Assembly: GCF_040683095.1 (NCBI RefSeq)
Contig: NZ_JBFBCI010000009.1
Span: forward strand, 1-64,000
From: Sphaerisporangium sp040683095
GTDB taxonomy: Bacteria > Actinomycetota > Actinomycetes > Streptosporangiales > Streptosporangiaceae
Direction: 5' to 3'
Length of the DNA stretch: 64,000 nucleotides
Part shown: piece by piece, positions 1 through 7,279 of the stretch
Position numbering within the stretch: the stretch's first letter is position 1
Layout of the letters: every line of letters starts with the position of its first letter
Translations under genes and position numbers: made by a program
Notes under the pieces: model-generated
Databases searched by the model: none
Seen by the model: only the letters and a program-made list of their open reading frames with translations
What the model was told of the DNA's origin: nothing

Positions 1-93
1 GTTGAACACCACCCGCGCGCACCCGAACGCCTTGGCCAGCGCGACGCGCTGACCAGCGGTCGGGTAGAGGCGGAAGTTGTACCTGAGCTGCAC
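1..93 (-). CDS. tnpB: TnpB (IS605 OrfB family RNA-guided nuclease), N-terminal 31 residues only
   Basis: The 31 visible codons from a GTG at 93 read as the classical OrfB N-terminus, with the segment RYNFRLYPTAGQRVALAKAF followed by GCARVVFN. This matches the N-terminal TnpB signature in which a conserved arginine-rich strand precedes the helix that ends in A-x-R-x-x-[FY]-N. The rest of the gene runs out of the window to the left. In intact elements the protein is an RNA-guided DNA endonuclease that keeps the transposon at its donor site. The left end of the same element is recognisable at 274-375. Catalytic DED residues and the zinc finger cannot be seen here, so activity is unknown. Confidence 0.8.
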   Translation of the reverse strand, partial: MQLRYNFRLYPTAGQRVALAKAFGCARVVFN

Positions 94-375
94 GGCGCCA
101 AGGGTAACCTGGTACCGGACCGAACGAATGAGTGTTCGAGAAATCCGCGACACCTGGGGCACCTACTTCACTGGTAAGCCGGCCATCGCCGAACGCCACC
201 GCGAACCCCGCACCGTCCTCGTCTGCCACGCCCGGCGGATCGAACAGCACGATCATCTCGACTCCGCAGGATAACGCCGATCCGCCTTGGCGGCAGATCG
301 GCTTTCCCTTCCCCGCTGCGCGGGACAGTCCGCTTCACCCCCGGCTCGAAGGCCGGAGCACTGCGGACGAACCCG
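1..375 (-). mobile_element. Left part of an IS200/IS605-type element (tnpB-bearing), cut by window edge
   Basis: Read on the minus strand, the element starts at 375 with a left end (positions 375 down to about 274), followed by a spacer and the start of tnpB at 93. The left end matches a second copy at 25758-25864 on the plus strand over about 100 bases with a few substitutions and a short gap, and both copies are preceded directly by GCTAC (376-380 here). The left end carries a near-perfect stem (complement of 276-302). Between 273 and 94 I see no tyrosine transposase gene. Because the right end lies outside the window, completeness and mobility cannot be judged. Confidence 0.7.
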
Positions 376-597
376 GTAGCGGGTCGGCTCCAACGGATAG
401 GGCGAGGGTGGCGGCGCACGCCAGGGCTGCGAACAGGGATGGACGTCGCACGGGTAGCCCTTCCTGAAGGTGAGCTGTACATGAGCCGAACTCATGCTGA
501 AGGGAACATCGCACGCAACGCGGAGTCAGGCAATAGGTAAGATGCGGACGAATCTGTTAAATCGGAATGCGGCCTTTCCAGGGGGCGCGGCGCTCAC

Positions 598-1539
598 ATG
601 CTCGACAACTTGCGGTGGACGCTGATCACGGCGATCGCGCCGGTGGCATGGGGGACCAACTACTACGTCATCCACGAGTACCTGCCGGCCGGGCACCCTC
701 TGTGGGGCGCGCTGCTGCGCGCGCTGCCCGCCGGGCTGCTGCTCCTGGCGGTGTGCCGGCGGCTGCCCCGGGGGCCGTGGTGGTGGCGCTCGCTGGTGCT
801 CGGCGCGCTGAACATGGGGGCGTTCTTCGCCCTGATCTACACCTCGGCGCAGCTCCTGCCGACGAGCGTGGCCTCGACGATCATGGCGTCGTCCCCCGTG
901 GTGATGATGCTCATCGCCTGGGCGCTGCTCGGCGAACGTCCGCGCCTGCTCGCCTCGGCCGGAGCGGTGCTGGGCGTCACGGGGGTGTGCCTGATGCTGT
1001 TCAGCGGGGTCTCCGCCGTGAACTGGTGGGGAGTGGCGGCGTCGGTCACGGCGATGCTGATGTCCTCGCTCGGCTTCGTGCTGACCAAGAGGTGGGGGAG
1101 CGACACGAGCGTGCTCGCGTCCACGTCCTGGCAGCTCGTGGCCGGGGGGCTCGTGCTCGCGCCGTTCGCGGTGCTCGTCGAGGGCGCGCCGCCCGCGATG
1201 GACTGGGCTGCGGTCGCGGGGTTCGCCTATGTCGCGGTCGTGGCCACCGCCGTCGCGTTCGCGGCCTGGTTCGCGGGCCTGAAGTACCTGCGCGCCGGGA
1301 CGGTCGGGCTGATCGGCCTGCTCAACCCCGCCACGGGGGTGCTGCTCGGAACCCTGCTCGCCGCCGAGGTCCTCACGCTCCGGCAGGCCGCGGGGCTGGG
1401 CCTCGTCCTGGTGGGCATCCTGCTCGGCCAGCCCGTCGCCGAACGGCTCCGCGCCCGCCTGCGCCCCCGACCGGCGGCGCCCGCCACGCCTCGCCGCGAG
1501 GCCCATGCCGAGGCGGGCGGCGGACGCCCCTCGCGGTGA
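598..1539 (+). CDS. EamA/DMT-family transporter
   Basis: A 313-residue protein with about ten hydrophobic segments arranged as two EamA repeats, the usual size and topology of drug/metabolite transporters of the 10-TMS DMT group (RhaT/YdcZ-like). The first repeat begins with PVAWGTNYYVIHEYLPAGHP, a typical EamA start with a conserved W-G-x-N motif, and the second repeat ends in a G-[LV]-[LI]-L-[VG] helix. The ATG at 598 has a loose G-rich sequence upstream and no competing start. It acts in the cytoplasmic membrane; the substrate cannot be read from sequence. It stands alone on the plus strand, convergent with the telA operon. The C-terminal 30 residues are Arg/Pro/Ala-rich and cytosolic. Confidence 0.85.
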   Translation: MLDNLRWTLITAIAPVAWGTNYYVIHEYLPAGHPLWGALLRALPAGLLLLAVCRRLPRGPWWWRSLVLGALNMGAFFALIYTSAQLLPTSVASTIMASSPVVMMLIAWALLGERPRLLASAGAVLGVTGVCLMLFSGVSAVNWWGVAASVTAMLMSSLGFVLTKRWGSDTSVLASTSWQLVAGGLVLAPFAVLVEGAPPAMDWAAVAGFAYVAVVATAVAFAAWFAGLKYLRAGTVGLIGLLNPATGVLLGTLLAAEVLTLRQAAGLGLVLVGILLGQPVAERLRARLRPRPAAPATPRREAHAEAGGGRPSR

Positions 1540-1570
1540 AGCGCGTGCGCGTCTCCAGTGTTCGGTCTGT

Positions 1571-1602
1571 GCTCGGCCTGCATAAAGCTCGGCCTGCATA
1601 AA
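1571..1602. repeat. Perfect 16-bp tandem repeat (two copies)
   Basis: GCTCGGCCTGCATAAA occurs twice in immediate succession (1571-1586 and 1587-1602) in the short gap between two convergent genes. It is followed by a G run and GC-rich inverted sequence (about 1643-1673) that could act as a terminator for either gene, though no clean stem with a T tract is present. Confidence 0.85.
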
Positions 1603-1667
1603 GGGGGCATGCCCGCCCCGCGCCGTTCAGATCGGCGGACCGCGGGATCCCGGGGGCGCCCGGGCGG

Positions 1668-2297
1668 TCAGAGATCGAGGCCGGAGCCGCCGAACCGGTC
1701 CTGGAGGAACCTTCCCTGGTCGCGCAGGGCCTGCTCGTCCCCCTGGTAGACGGACTCGGCCACCTTGCGCAGCTGGGTGTCCAGCAGGTCGAGCTGGGCG
1801 AGCAGCTCCTCGTGGGCGCTGCGCTCCCGCTCGCCGCGCCGCGTCAGCGCGTACGAGCGGGGCAGGTTCGCGTACGCCTCCAGGCTGGACGGCAGGTAGT
1901 CCCTGATCGTCTGCGACACGATGTGCAGATGGTCGGGCGAGGAGGTGAGCGCGTCCGCCCGGCGAAGGATGTCGCGCAGCACCTCGGCCAGCGCGCCGAC
2001 CCTGGCCACCACGTCGCCGGGGAACCGGTTCCCGTCGACCTTGGCCAGCAGCGTCTCCAGGTCGGCGTGGAGTTGCCGGCTCTCCACCTCCGCGTGCGAG
2101 ATCGTGAGTCTCACCCGGTCCGCCGGGGCCAGCAGCGCCCCGACGCCGTACAACCCGGCGACCACGACCGGCCAGAACGATCCGGCGACGCCGAAGAACA
2201 CCAGGATGACTCCGGCCAGCGCCAGGGCGCACCCGGTGATGTTCTTCGTCGACCCGGCGTAGGCCAGGATCCGCTCGCGCGGACTACTGGTAGCCAC
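1668..2297 (-). CDS. Small two-TM membrane protein of the telA operon
   Basis: A 209-residue protein of unknown function. Two adjacent hydrophobic segments near the N-terminus (starting around ITGCALALAGVILVFFGVAG and a second containing VVVAGLYGVGALLAPAD) are followed by a largely helical, charged cytosolic part with regular Leu/Val spacing suggestive of coiled coil. The GTG at 2297 was chosen because a strong AAGGAG lies five bases upstream; it overlaps the end of the preceding VWA gene by 14 bp, so it is the last gene of the operon and probably translationally coupled. Conserved association of such proteins with TelA and VWA/solute-binding lipoproteins in actinobacteria suggests an accessory role, but no biochemical function can be assigned. 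Confidence 0.75.
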   Translation of the reverse strand: MATSSPRERILAYAGSTKNITGCALALAGVILVFFGVAGSFWPVVVAGLYGVGALLAPADRVRLTISHAEVESRQLHADLETLLAKVDGNRFPGDVVARVGALAEVLRDILRRADALTSSPDHLHIVSQTIRDYLPSSLEAYANLPRSYALTRRGERERSAHEELLAQLDLLDTQLRKVAESVYQGDEQALRDQGRFLQDRFGGSGLDL

Positions 2298-3897
2298 GGA
2301 TCTCCTTGAAGGCCGCGGCCAGCGATCCCGACCGTGCGTCGAAGGTGGCGCCACCGGTGAGCTGGGCGATCTGCTTCATCTCGTTGACGTCGCTGTCGCC
2401 GAAGAGCACGACGAACGCCGGGAACTTCACGGGCAGCGACCTGTAGTACGACGCGAAGTCGTCGTAGGAGCCGCCGTCGGTGTTGTCGCCGTCCGTCATC
2501 AGCACGATCGAGGTGAAGTCCCCTGAATTCGCCGACGACCCGGCCTGCGCGTAGGCGGCCCGAAGGCTGTCGAAGATCGCCGTGCCGCCCCCGGCCCGCA
2601 GCGCCTCGCCGTACGAGCGGATTCGCCGGAGTACGGGTTCGGGGTCGTGTTCGGGCAGCCTGAAGGTCTGCGGTGTGCCGGGGGCCGTGTTGAAGGGGAT
2701 CATCGTGACGGTTTCGCGGTCCCGGAAGCGCGAGAAGGTCCCGCTGACGGAGGTGTCGGCGCCGGACAGGGCGGTCAGCGCCTGCTTGAGCGCGTCGATC
2801 CGGTCGCCCTCCATCGATCCGGAGGTGTCCAGCACGAACAGCGTCCGCGACGGCCTGCGAACCTGGTTGAGGTACACGCCGATCAGCTCGTCGGCGGCGC
2901 TTCGCCGGTTCGGGAACGGCAGCTCCACCAGCGACGCGGATCCGAAACGCCGGTCGGGCCTGACCTCGGGGACGATCGGCCGCCGGAACGTCGTGGTCAT
3001 GATCTCCCGCTGGATCTCCGGCTTGCGCAGCCACGCCGCCAGCTTGCCGTACAGCTCCTTCTTGCCCGGCGCCGCGGAGCTCAGGAGAGTGAGCGGGTAG
3101 TCGGCCGTCACCACCCCGTCGGTGGGGTAGATCAGTGTGAGCGGTTCCTTGAGCGTGCCGGAGGCGTTGAGGCCGAGCAGCACGGACTCGTAGTTCACGA
3201 GCCCGTCCACCGCGCCCTGCTTGGCGTACGCGTCCGCGAGCCATCCCGAGGAGCCGGCGGTTAGCGTCTGCGCCGAGAAGAACTCCTTCAGCTTGGGCGT
3301 CGCCGCGTCGATCTGGGCCTTGTCCACGGCCTCCGCGGCGTCGGAGAGGGCGGCGGTCACGCCGACCAGCGCCGAGAATCCGGAGTTGGAGGCCGCGGGG
3401 CTGGTCATGCCGAAGGTGAACTTACGGGCCCGCGCGGCCGCGGCGATGTCGTTCCAGGTGACGGGCTTGACGTCCCAACCGAGCTCGTGTGCCTTGGACG
3501 CCTTCAGCCCGAGCAGCACCGGCGAGACCATCACCTTGGTCTGGGTCGACAGACGCGCGGTCGCCCCGTCGATCAGCGACAGGTACCGGTTGGAGGAGAA
3601 CCACGTCGCGTCGTACTTCCCGTCGGCGCCGCCCCTCGCGACCTGGTCCGCTCCGTCGAGCGTCCCGGCGTACGACAGCGTGACGCGCACGCCGACGGCG
3701 TCCTGGGCCCGCTTCAGCAGCGGTTCGAGGTCCTTGATCTCGCTTCCCGCGAGGACGCGGAGCACCTCGGGGCCGTCCACGGGGCCGGGGGTGTCCGCCC
3801 CTCCGCACGCGGTCGTCGCCACCAGCAGGGTCAGCACGCCGAGCGCCCGCGTGAGCGCCGGAACGCCCGCCCGTACGGCCGGCACTCGCCGTCTCAT
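2284..3897 (-). CDS. Lipoprotein with solute-binding domain and C-terminal VWA domain
   Basis: A 537-residue predicted lipoprotein. The signal peptide ends in a lipobox-like VATTAC with the acceptor Cys31. The first two thirds resemble a type II extracellular solute-binding domain (phosphate/molybdate-binding like fold); the last third is a von Willebrand A domain with a complete MIDAS start (FVLDTSGSMEGDRI) and the later LMTDGDNTDGG loop, so metal-dependent ligand binding is expected outside the membrane. The ATG at 3897 overlaps the TelA stop codon as ATGA (3894-3897), fixing the start; a longer in-frame opening upstream lies inside telA and is not coding. It belongs to a four-gene operon. 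The ligand is unknown. Confidence 0.85.
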   Translation of the reverse strand: MRRRVPAVRAGVPALTRALGVLTLLVATTACGGADTPGPVDGPEVLRVLAGSEIKDLEPLLKRAQDAVGVRVTLSYAGTLDGADQVARGGADGKYDATWFSSNRYLSLIDGATARLSTQTKVMVSPVLLGLKASKAHELGWDVKPVTWNDIAAAARARKFTFGMTSPAASNSGFSALVGVTAALSDAAEAVDKAQIDAATPKLKEFFSAQTLTAGSSGWLADAYAKQGAVDGLVNYESVLLGLNASGTLKEPLTLIYPTDGVVTADYPLTLLSSAAPGKKELYGKLAAWLRKPEIQREIMTTTFRRPIVPEVRPDRRFGSASLVELPFPNRRSAADELIGVYLNQVRRPSRTLFVLDTSGSMEGDRIDALKQALTALSGADTSVSGTFSRFRDRETVTMIPFNTAPGTPQTFRLPEHDPEPVLRRIRSYGEALRAGGGTAIFDSLRAAYAQAGSSANSGDFTSIVLMTDGDNTDGGSYDDFASYYRSLPVKFPAFVVLFGDSDVNEMKQIAQLTGGATFDARSGSLAAAFKEIRGYQ

Positions 3898-5060
3898 CGA
3901 GGGAGCGCCTGTTCGCCGCCGCGCTGCGACCGATCCAGGTACGTGCGCGCGTGGTCGAGCTCGACGGTCAGGTTGTCCACGGTGATCGCCATGTTCTGCA
4001 CGGCCTGCGCCTTGAAGGTGTCGATCATGTCCATGGTCGTGTAGATGTTGTCGAACGCCTTGCGCAGCGCGTCCATGTTGACCGTGGTCGAGGCCGCCTG
4101 GGTCTGGATGTCGCCCGCCTGCGTGCGCAGCATCTCGCTGGTCGCCACGATCAGGTCCGAGGTGGTGGCGTTGAGCGCCGTGATCTGGTCGAGCACCAGC
4201 TTCTGGTTCGCCAGCGCCTGGGCCACGGTCACGGCCGTGCGCAGCGCGGCGATCGTCGTCGTGGTCGCCCGGTCCACGCCCTTGATCAGTTCGAGGTTGT
4301 TCTTGCGGATCAGGTCCAGCGCGAGGTACCCCTGGGCGGACACCGCGAGCTGGGTCAGCAGGTCCTGGTGCTTCTGCCGGACGCCGAACAACGCGTCCGA
4401 GCGGAGGGCGGTGGCCTTCTCCGGGTCGGCCGTCTCGACCTGCGTGATCTTCTCTTCCAGCGCGGCGTCGAGGGCGGCGGCGAGCAGGGCGTACTCCTGC
4501 AGGCGCTGCATCGACTCCCACAGATTGACCTTCTCGCCCTCGATGGCCGCGTTGTCCTTGAGCAGCTCGTCCTGCCCGGACTTCAGGGCCCGGATGATGT
4601 CGTCGATGTGCTTCTGCGCCGACTGGTACTTCGCGAAATAGTCGCGCAGCTTGTCGCCGAACGGGATCAGTCCCAGCAGCTTCTTCGCCGGGTTGGACGC
4701 CTGCTTGGGGTCGAGGTCGACGATCGTCCGGCGCAGCGCGACGAGCTCCCCCGCCACCGCCGCCTGGGCGTCCTTGCCCTCGCCCTTGGCGGACGCCAGC
4801 GCGGCCACCGGACGCTTCAGCATGCGGTTGGCGACCTGGGACGACGCCCGGATCTCCGAATCGCCCATCGAGGTGATGTCGTGCACCTTGCGGGTGAACT
4901 CGGGCGACCGCGGGTCCAGGCCGCCGAGTTCCTCGGCGAAGCCCTTGGCCTTCTCGGCCAGTTCGGTGCTCCGTTCCTCCTGCACGGGCAGCATGGTGGC
5001 CGCCTTCTCCGTGGGCACCTTGGCCACGGGTTCGGGCGGGCTGAGCACGAGATCGCTCAC
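3894..5060 (-). CDS. TelA-family toxic anion resistance protein
   Basis: A 388-residue, soluble, almost entirely helical protein of the TelA/KlaA family (toxic anion resistance, Pfam TelA). Typical features are a variable, charged N-terminus, a conserved region beginning around GLDPRSPEFTRKVHDITSMG, and long helices with heptad-like spacing through most of the chain. Family members are linked to tellurite, cell-envelope antibiotic and bacteriocin tolerance, but the molecular mechanism is not established. The GTG start at 5060 has AAGGAG about nine bases upstream. The gene sits between a membrane-anchored binding-protein-like gene and the VWA lipoprotein, the usual actinobacterial arrangement, implying an envelope-stress or binding complex. 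Confidence 0.9.
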   Translation of the reverse strand: MSDLVLSPPEPVAKVPTEKAATMLPVQEERSTELAEKAKGFAEELGGLDPRSPEFTRKVHDITSMGDSEIRASSQVANRMLKRPVAALASAKGEGKDAQAAVAGELVALRRTIVDLDPKQASNPAKKLLGLIPFGDKLRDYFAKYQSAQKHIDDIIRALKSGQDELLKDNAAIEGEKVNLWESMQRLQEYALLAAALDAALEEKITQVETADPEKATALRSDALFGVRQKHQDLLTQLAVSAQGYLALDLIRKNNLELIKGVDRATTTTIAALRTAVTVAQALANQKLVLDQITALNATTSDLIVATSEMLRTQAGDIQTQAASTTVNMDALRKAFDNIYTTMDMIDTFKAQAVQNMAITVDNLTVELDHARTYLDRSQRGGEQALPR

Positions 5061-5096
5061 GGTGGTCTCTCTCCTTGAAGCGGTAGGAAGGCGAGG

Positions 5097-6212
5097 TCAG
5101 GGCGTGGGGGTGGGCACGGCACCCGACCGGTAGAGCTGCTCGATCGTGGTGATCATGGCCTCCAGCCGCTCGTGGTCGGGCGGTTCCACCACGTCGATGA
5201 GGTTGGCCGGCAAGGGGGCCTTGGCCTTCGCCACCAGGTCGTCGAACGCCTTGGCGTGCGCGGTACGGAAGCCGTACTGGGCGGCCAGGCGTCCGAGCTC
5301 CGGATCCTCCTGCAGCAGACGGCCGACCTCGGTGCCCTGCGCGCTGAACGGGACGAGCGTGTGCTTGCTGAGGACCGTGGGCGAGGGATAGAGCAGCCGC
5401 ATGTCCGGGCGGATCGAGCCGTCGCCGGAGAACAGGCGCGAGGCGTACTGCGCCTCGTAGACCATGATCATGGGCGTCTTACCGATTCCGAGCGACAGGT
5501 AGTCCTCGAACGGCGCCTCGGTGGAGGTCTCCGAGTAGCCCTGGTCGAGGAAGAGGGGAGCGACGGTCTCCGCGACCTTGGAAGCCTGCGCGTCCGAGGT
5601 GACCACGTCGTCGCCGTTGGCCACGTAGCCGGCGATCGCGAGGTACATCGCCGCGGAGTTCGAGGTGCGGATGTCGGTGGTGGTGAGCAGGACCCGCTTG
5701 CGCGCCGGATAGGCGGTGTTGCCGGGAAGCCTGTCCCAGCGGGTGCCTTTCGCCACCAGTTCCAGATATTTCTGGACATCGAACACCTGATAGCCCTGGC
5801 CGGAGTCCCGCACGACGCCCGCCTTGGTGAGCACGCCCACGATCGGCTCGAAGGTGGCGATCGCCATGGGGGACGAGAACGGCGCGAACGTGCGGGTGGC
5901 GCCCTGGTCGCGCCTGATCTTCTCGGCGGCCGGCGCGCTGGACGGGAAGGCGAAGCCGTACTTCTTCAGGTCGACCGAGTCCGCGATCTGGCGGGAGCCG
6001 GCGGTGTCGACCTCCACCCGGAGGCCGTGCCGCGCGAAGACCTCCCGCACCCTCTGATCGTCGAAGAAGGGCTTCTTCTCCGAGCCGATCACCCCTCTGA
6101 CCACGGTGAGCTCCCGCGTCTCCGTGCCGCCGCCGCGGTTGCCCACCACGATCGCCACCACCACGGCCGCACCGAGGAGCAGCGCCAGCCCGATGCCGAT
6201 CCAACGCTTCAT
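5097..6212 (-). CDS. Membrane-anchored substrate-binding-like protein (first gene of telA operon)
   Basis: A 371-residue protein with one N-terminal transmembrane segment (roughly residues 5-24) and no lipobox, followed by an extracytoplasmic domain with the alternating alpha/beta pattern of type II periplasmic binding proteins. The region around TTTDIRTSNSAAMYLAIAGY and the EAQYASRL segment resemble those of extracellular solute-binding domains paired with VWA proteins. No ABC transporter gene is nearby, so the domain probably acts as a sensor or structural partner, not in transport. ATG at 6212; the stop lies 36 bp before the telA start, so the genes are almost certainly cotranscribed. Its upstream region shares a 15-base motif with the neighbouring TetR gene (see 6267-6281). 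Confidence 0.75.
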   Translation of the reverse strand: MKRWIGIGLALLLGAAVVVAIVVGNRGGGTETRELTVVRGVIGSEKKPFFDDQRVREVFARHGLRVEVDTAGSRQIADSVDLKKYGFAFPSSAPAAEKIRRDQGATRTFAPFSSPMAIATFEPIVGVLTKAGVVRDSGQGYQVFDVQKYLELVAKGTRWDRLPGNTAYPARKRVLLTTTDIRTSNSAAMYLAIAGYVANGDDVVTSDAQASKVAETVAPLFLDQGYSETSTEAPFEDYLSLGIGKTPMIMVYEAQYASRLFSGDGSIRPDMRLLYPSPTVLSKHTLVPFSAQGTEVGRLLQEDPELGRLAAQYGFRTAHAKAFDDLVAKAKAPLPANLIDVVEPPDHERLEAMITTIEQLYRSGAVPTPTP

Positions 6213-6266
6213 CTGGTTCCTCGTACCTCGCCCCGTATTCGCTGCGAATCAGCGTTCACCACCGAA

Positions 6267-6281
6267 TTATGTGAGCTATGA
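6267..6281 (+). promoter_or_regulatory. TTATGTGAG-N2-ATGA motif upstream of the telA operon
   Basis: TTATGTGAGCTATGA lies 55 bp upstream of the first telA-operon gene. The same motif with two changes (TTATGTGAGACATGA) lies at 7123-7137, just upstream of the tetR gene. This shared sequence suggests a common regulator, plausibly the TetR protein itself. It is an inference from two sites only. Confidence 0.4.
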
Positions 6282-6399
6282 CGACATGGCGGGCCGAGGC
6301 ATCCCCGGCGCGTCCACATTTCAGCTTCCGTTCACCGTTTGGCCATAATCGCCCTTGGGTCCGATGGCGTGTCCGGGACGCCCCTTAGGCGGCCCGAGC

Positions 6400-7098
6400 T
6401 CAGCGGTCGTCGGTGAGGCGGCGGGCGAGCCAGACCAGCGACTCGGTGATGCGTTCCTTCGGCAGGCCGAGGGTGTGGCGCTGGAAGTGGTACAGCTCGG
6501 GGGCCAGGGGCGCCAGGACGGCGTCCACCGCGTCGTCGGGGACGGGGGCCCCGGCCTGCTCCAGCAGCATGCGCACGTGCGTGCGCCAGAAGCCGTAGGC
6601 GCCGGTGGTGAACCTGGCCTTGCCGACCTCGGCGCCGAGGGCCAGGTGCAGGTGGCCTTCCAGCAGGTCGACCGACGCCTCGTAGAACGCGGCGAGGCGC
6701 TCGGTGGGTGAGGCGCCGGGGCCGAGGGGCGGGTCGCCGCGCAGGATGTGCTCCTGAAGGCGGCGCTCGTGCTCGTCGAGCAGGGCGATGGCGATGGACG
6801 CGGGGTCGGGGTAGCGGCGGTACAGGGTGGCCCGGCCCACGCCGGCGGCGCGCGCGATCTCCTCCATGGTGACCTGCCGGGCGTCCATGGTGGCGAACAG
6901 CCGTTCGGCCGCGGCGAGGACGCGGGCGCGGTTGCGCGCGGCGTCGGAGCGCTCGCGCACCGGCTGCCGGGTCACCTCGATGATCGCGGACGACAGTAGG
7001 GGGAGGTCGCGGCCCGATATGCCGACCGTCATGGTCCGGTGTGTCGGAATCTGGCCGTTCATCTGAGTCCCGTTGGCGCCGGCAAGCCTGTCGCTCAT
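6400..7098 (-). CDS. TetR-family transcriptional regulator
   Basis: A 232-residue regulator. The N-terminal helix-turn-helix is clear: ARNRARVLAAAERLFATMDA, then VTMEEIARAAGVGRATLYRRYP, the standard TetR_N motif with recognition helix GVGRATLYRRY. The C-terminal part is an all-helical ligand-binding and dimerisation domain of the size seen in SCO4008/YcdC-like members. The ATG at 7098 gives about 45 residues before the HTH, longer than usual; downstream ATGs (near 7062 and 7029) are alternative starts, none with a strong ribosome-binding site. Palindromic and shared motifs directly upstream suggest autoregulation. Target genes may be the adjacent telA operon. Confidence 0.9.
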   Translation of the reverse strand: MSDRLAGANGTQMNGQIPTHRTMTVGISGRDLPLLSSAIIEVTRQPVRERSDAARNRARVLAAAERLFATMDARQVTMEEIARAAGVGRATLYRRYPDPASIAIALLDEHERRLQEHILRGDPPLGPGASPTERLAAFYEASVDLLEGHLHLALGAEVGKARFTTGAYGFWRTHVRMLLEQAGAPVPDDAVDAVLAPLAPELYHFQRHTLGLPKERITESLVWLARRLTDDR

Positions 7099-7107
7099 GG
7101 GTCCATG

Positions 7108-7118
7108 GTAGGGCCTAC
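7108..7118. promoter_or_regulatory. Inverted repeat GTAGG-G-CCTAC upstream of tetR
   Basis: Five-base arms around one central base, 10 bp before the tetR start codon; together with the TTATGTGAG motif at 7123-7137 it marks a likely operator for autoregulation. Arms are short, so chance occurrence is possible. Confidence 0.35.
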
Positions 7119-7122
7119 AACG

Positions 7123-7137
7123 TTATGTGAGACATGA
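7123..7137 (+). promoter_or_regulatory. Second copy of TTATGTGAG-N2-ATGA motif
   Basis: Matches 13 of 15 bases of the motif at 6267-6281 and includes a small inverted repeat ATGT-GAG-ACAT. It lies 25 bp upstream of the tetR start, consistent with a repressor site covering the tetR promoter. Confidence 0.4.
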
Positions 7138-7209
7138 AGTCCACTTCTGTGGTACCGGCGGCTCGCGCCGAATGGACGAATTCTTCCCTCCCTGTCACAC
7201 CCGAAAGGC

Positions 7210-7243
7210 GGAACGCGGACCCGGGGAGGTGGGTCCGCGTTCC
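7210..7243 (-). terminator. Terminator hairpin after the 1899-residue secreted protein
   Basis: A perfect 13-bp stem (GGAACGCGGACCC paired with GGGTCCGCGTTCC) around an 8-base loop, about 36 bp beyond the stop codon at 7280. There is no T tract, as is usual in high-GC actinobacteria. Confidence 0.85.
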
Positions 7244-7279
7244 GTTGGGAGTGGGTTAACTTGTCAGGTCCTCAGGCGA

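Noticed and set aside
129..274. 48-codon plus-strand frame with a faint resemblance to Phd/YefM antitoxins
   Set aside because: It lies inside the IS605-like element between left end and tnpB, on the opposite strand, without ribosome-binding site or toxin partner; the similarity is too weak.
276..360. Reading the repeat near the left edge as an omega-RNA right end
   Set aside because: It lies upstream, not downstream, of tnpB and matches the left part of the MITE at 25758, so it is the left end.
526..1599. Long minus-strand frame over the EamA gene
   Set aside because: Arg/Gly/His/Pro-rich product, antisense to an intact ten-TM transporter.
3900..4521. Upstream extension of the VWA lipoprotein frame
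   Set aside because: Overlaps telA completely; the ATG at 3897 has a lipoprotein signal and an ATGA overlap.
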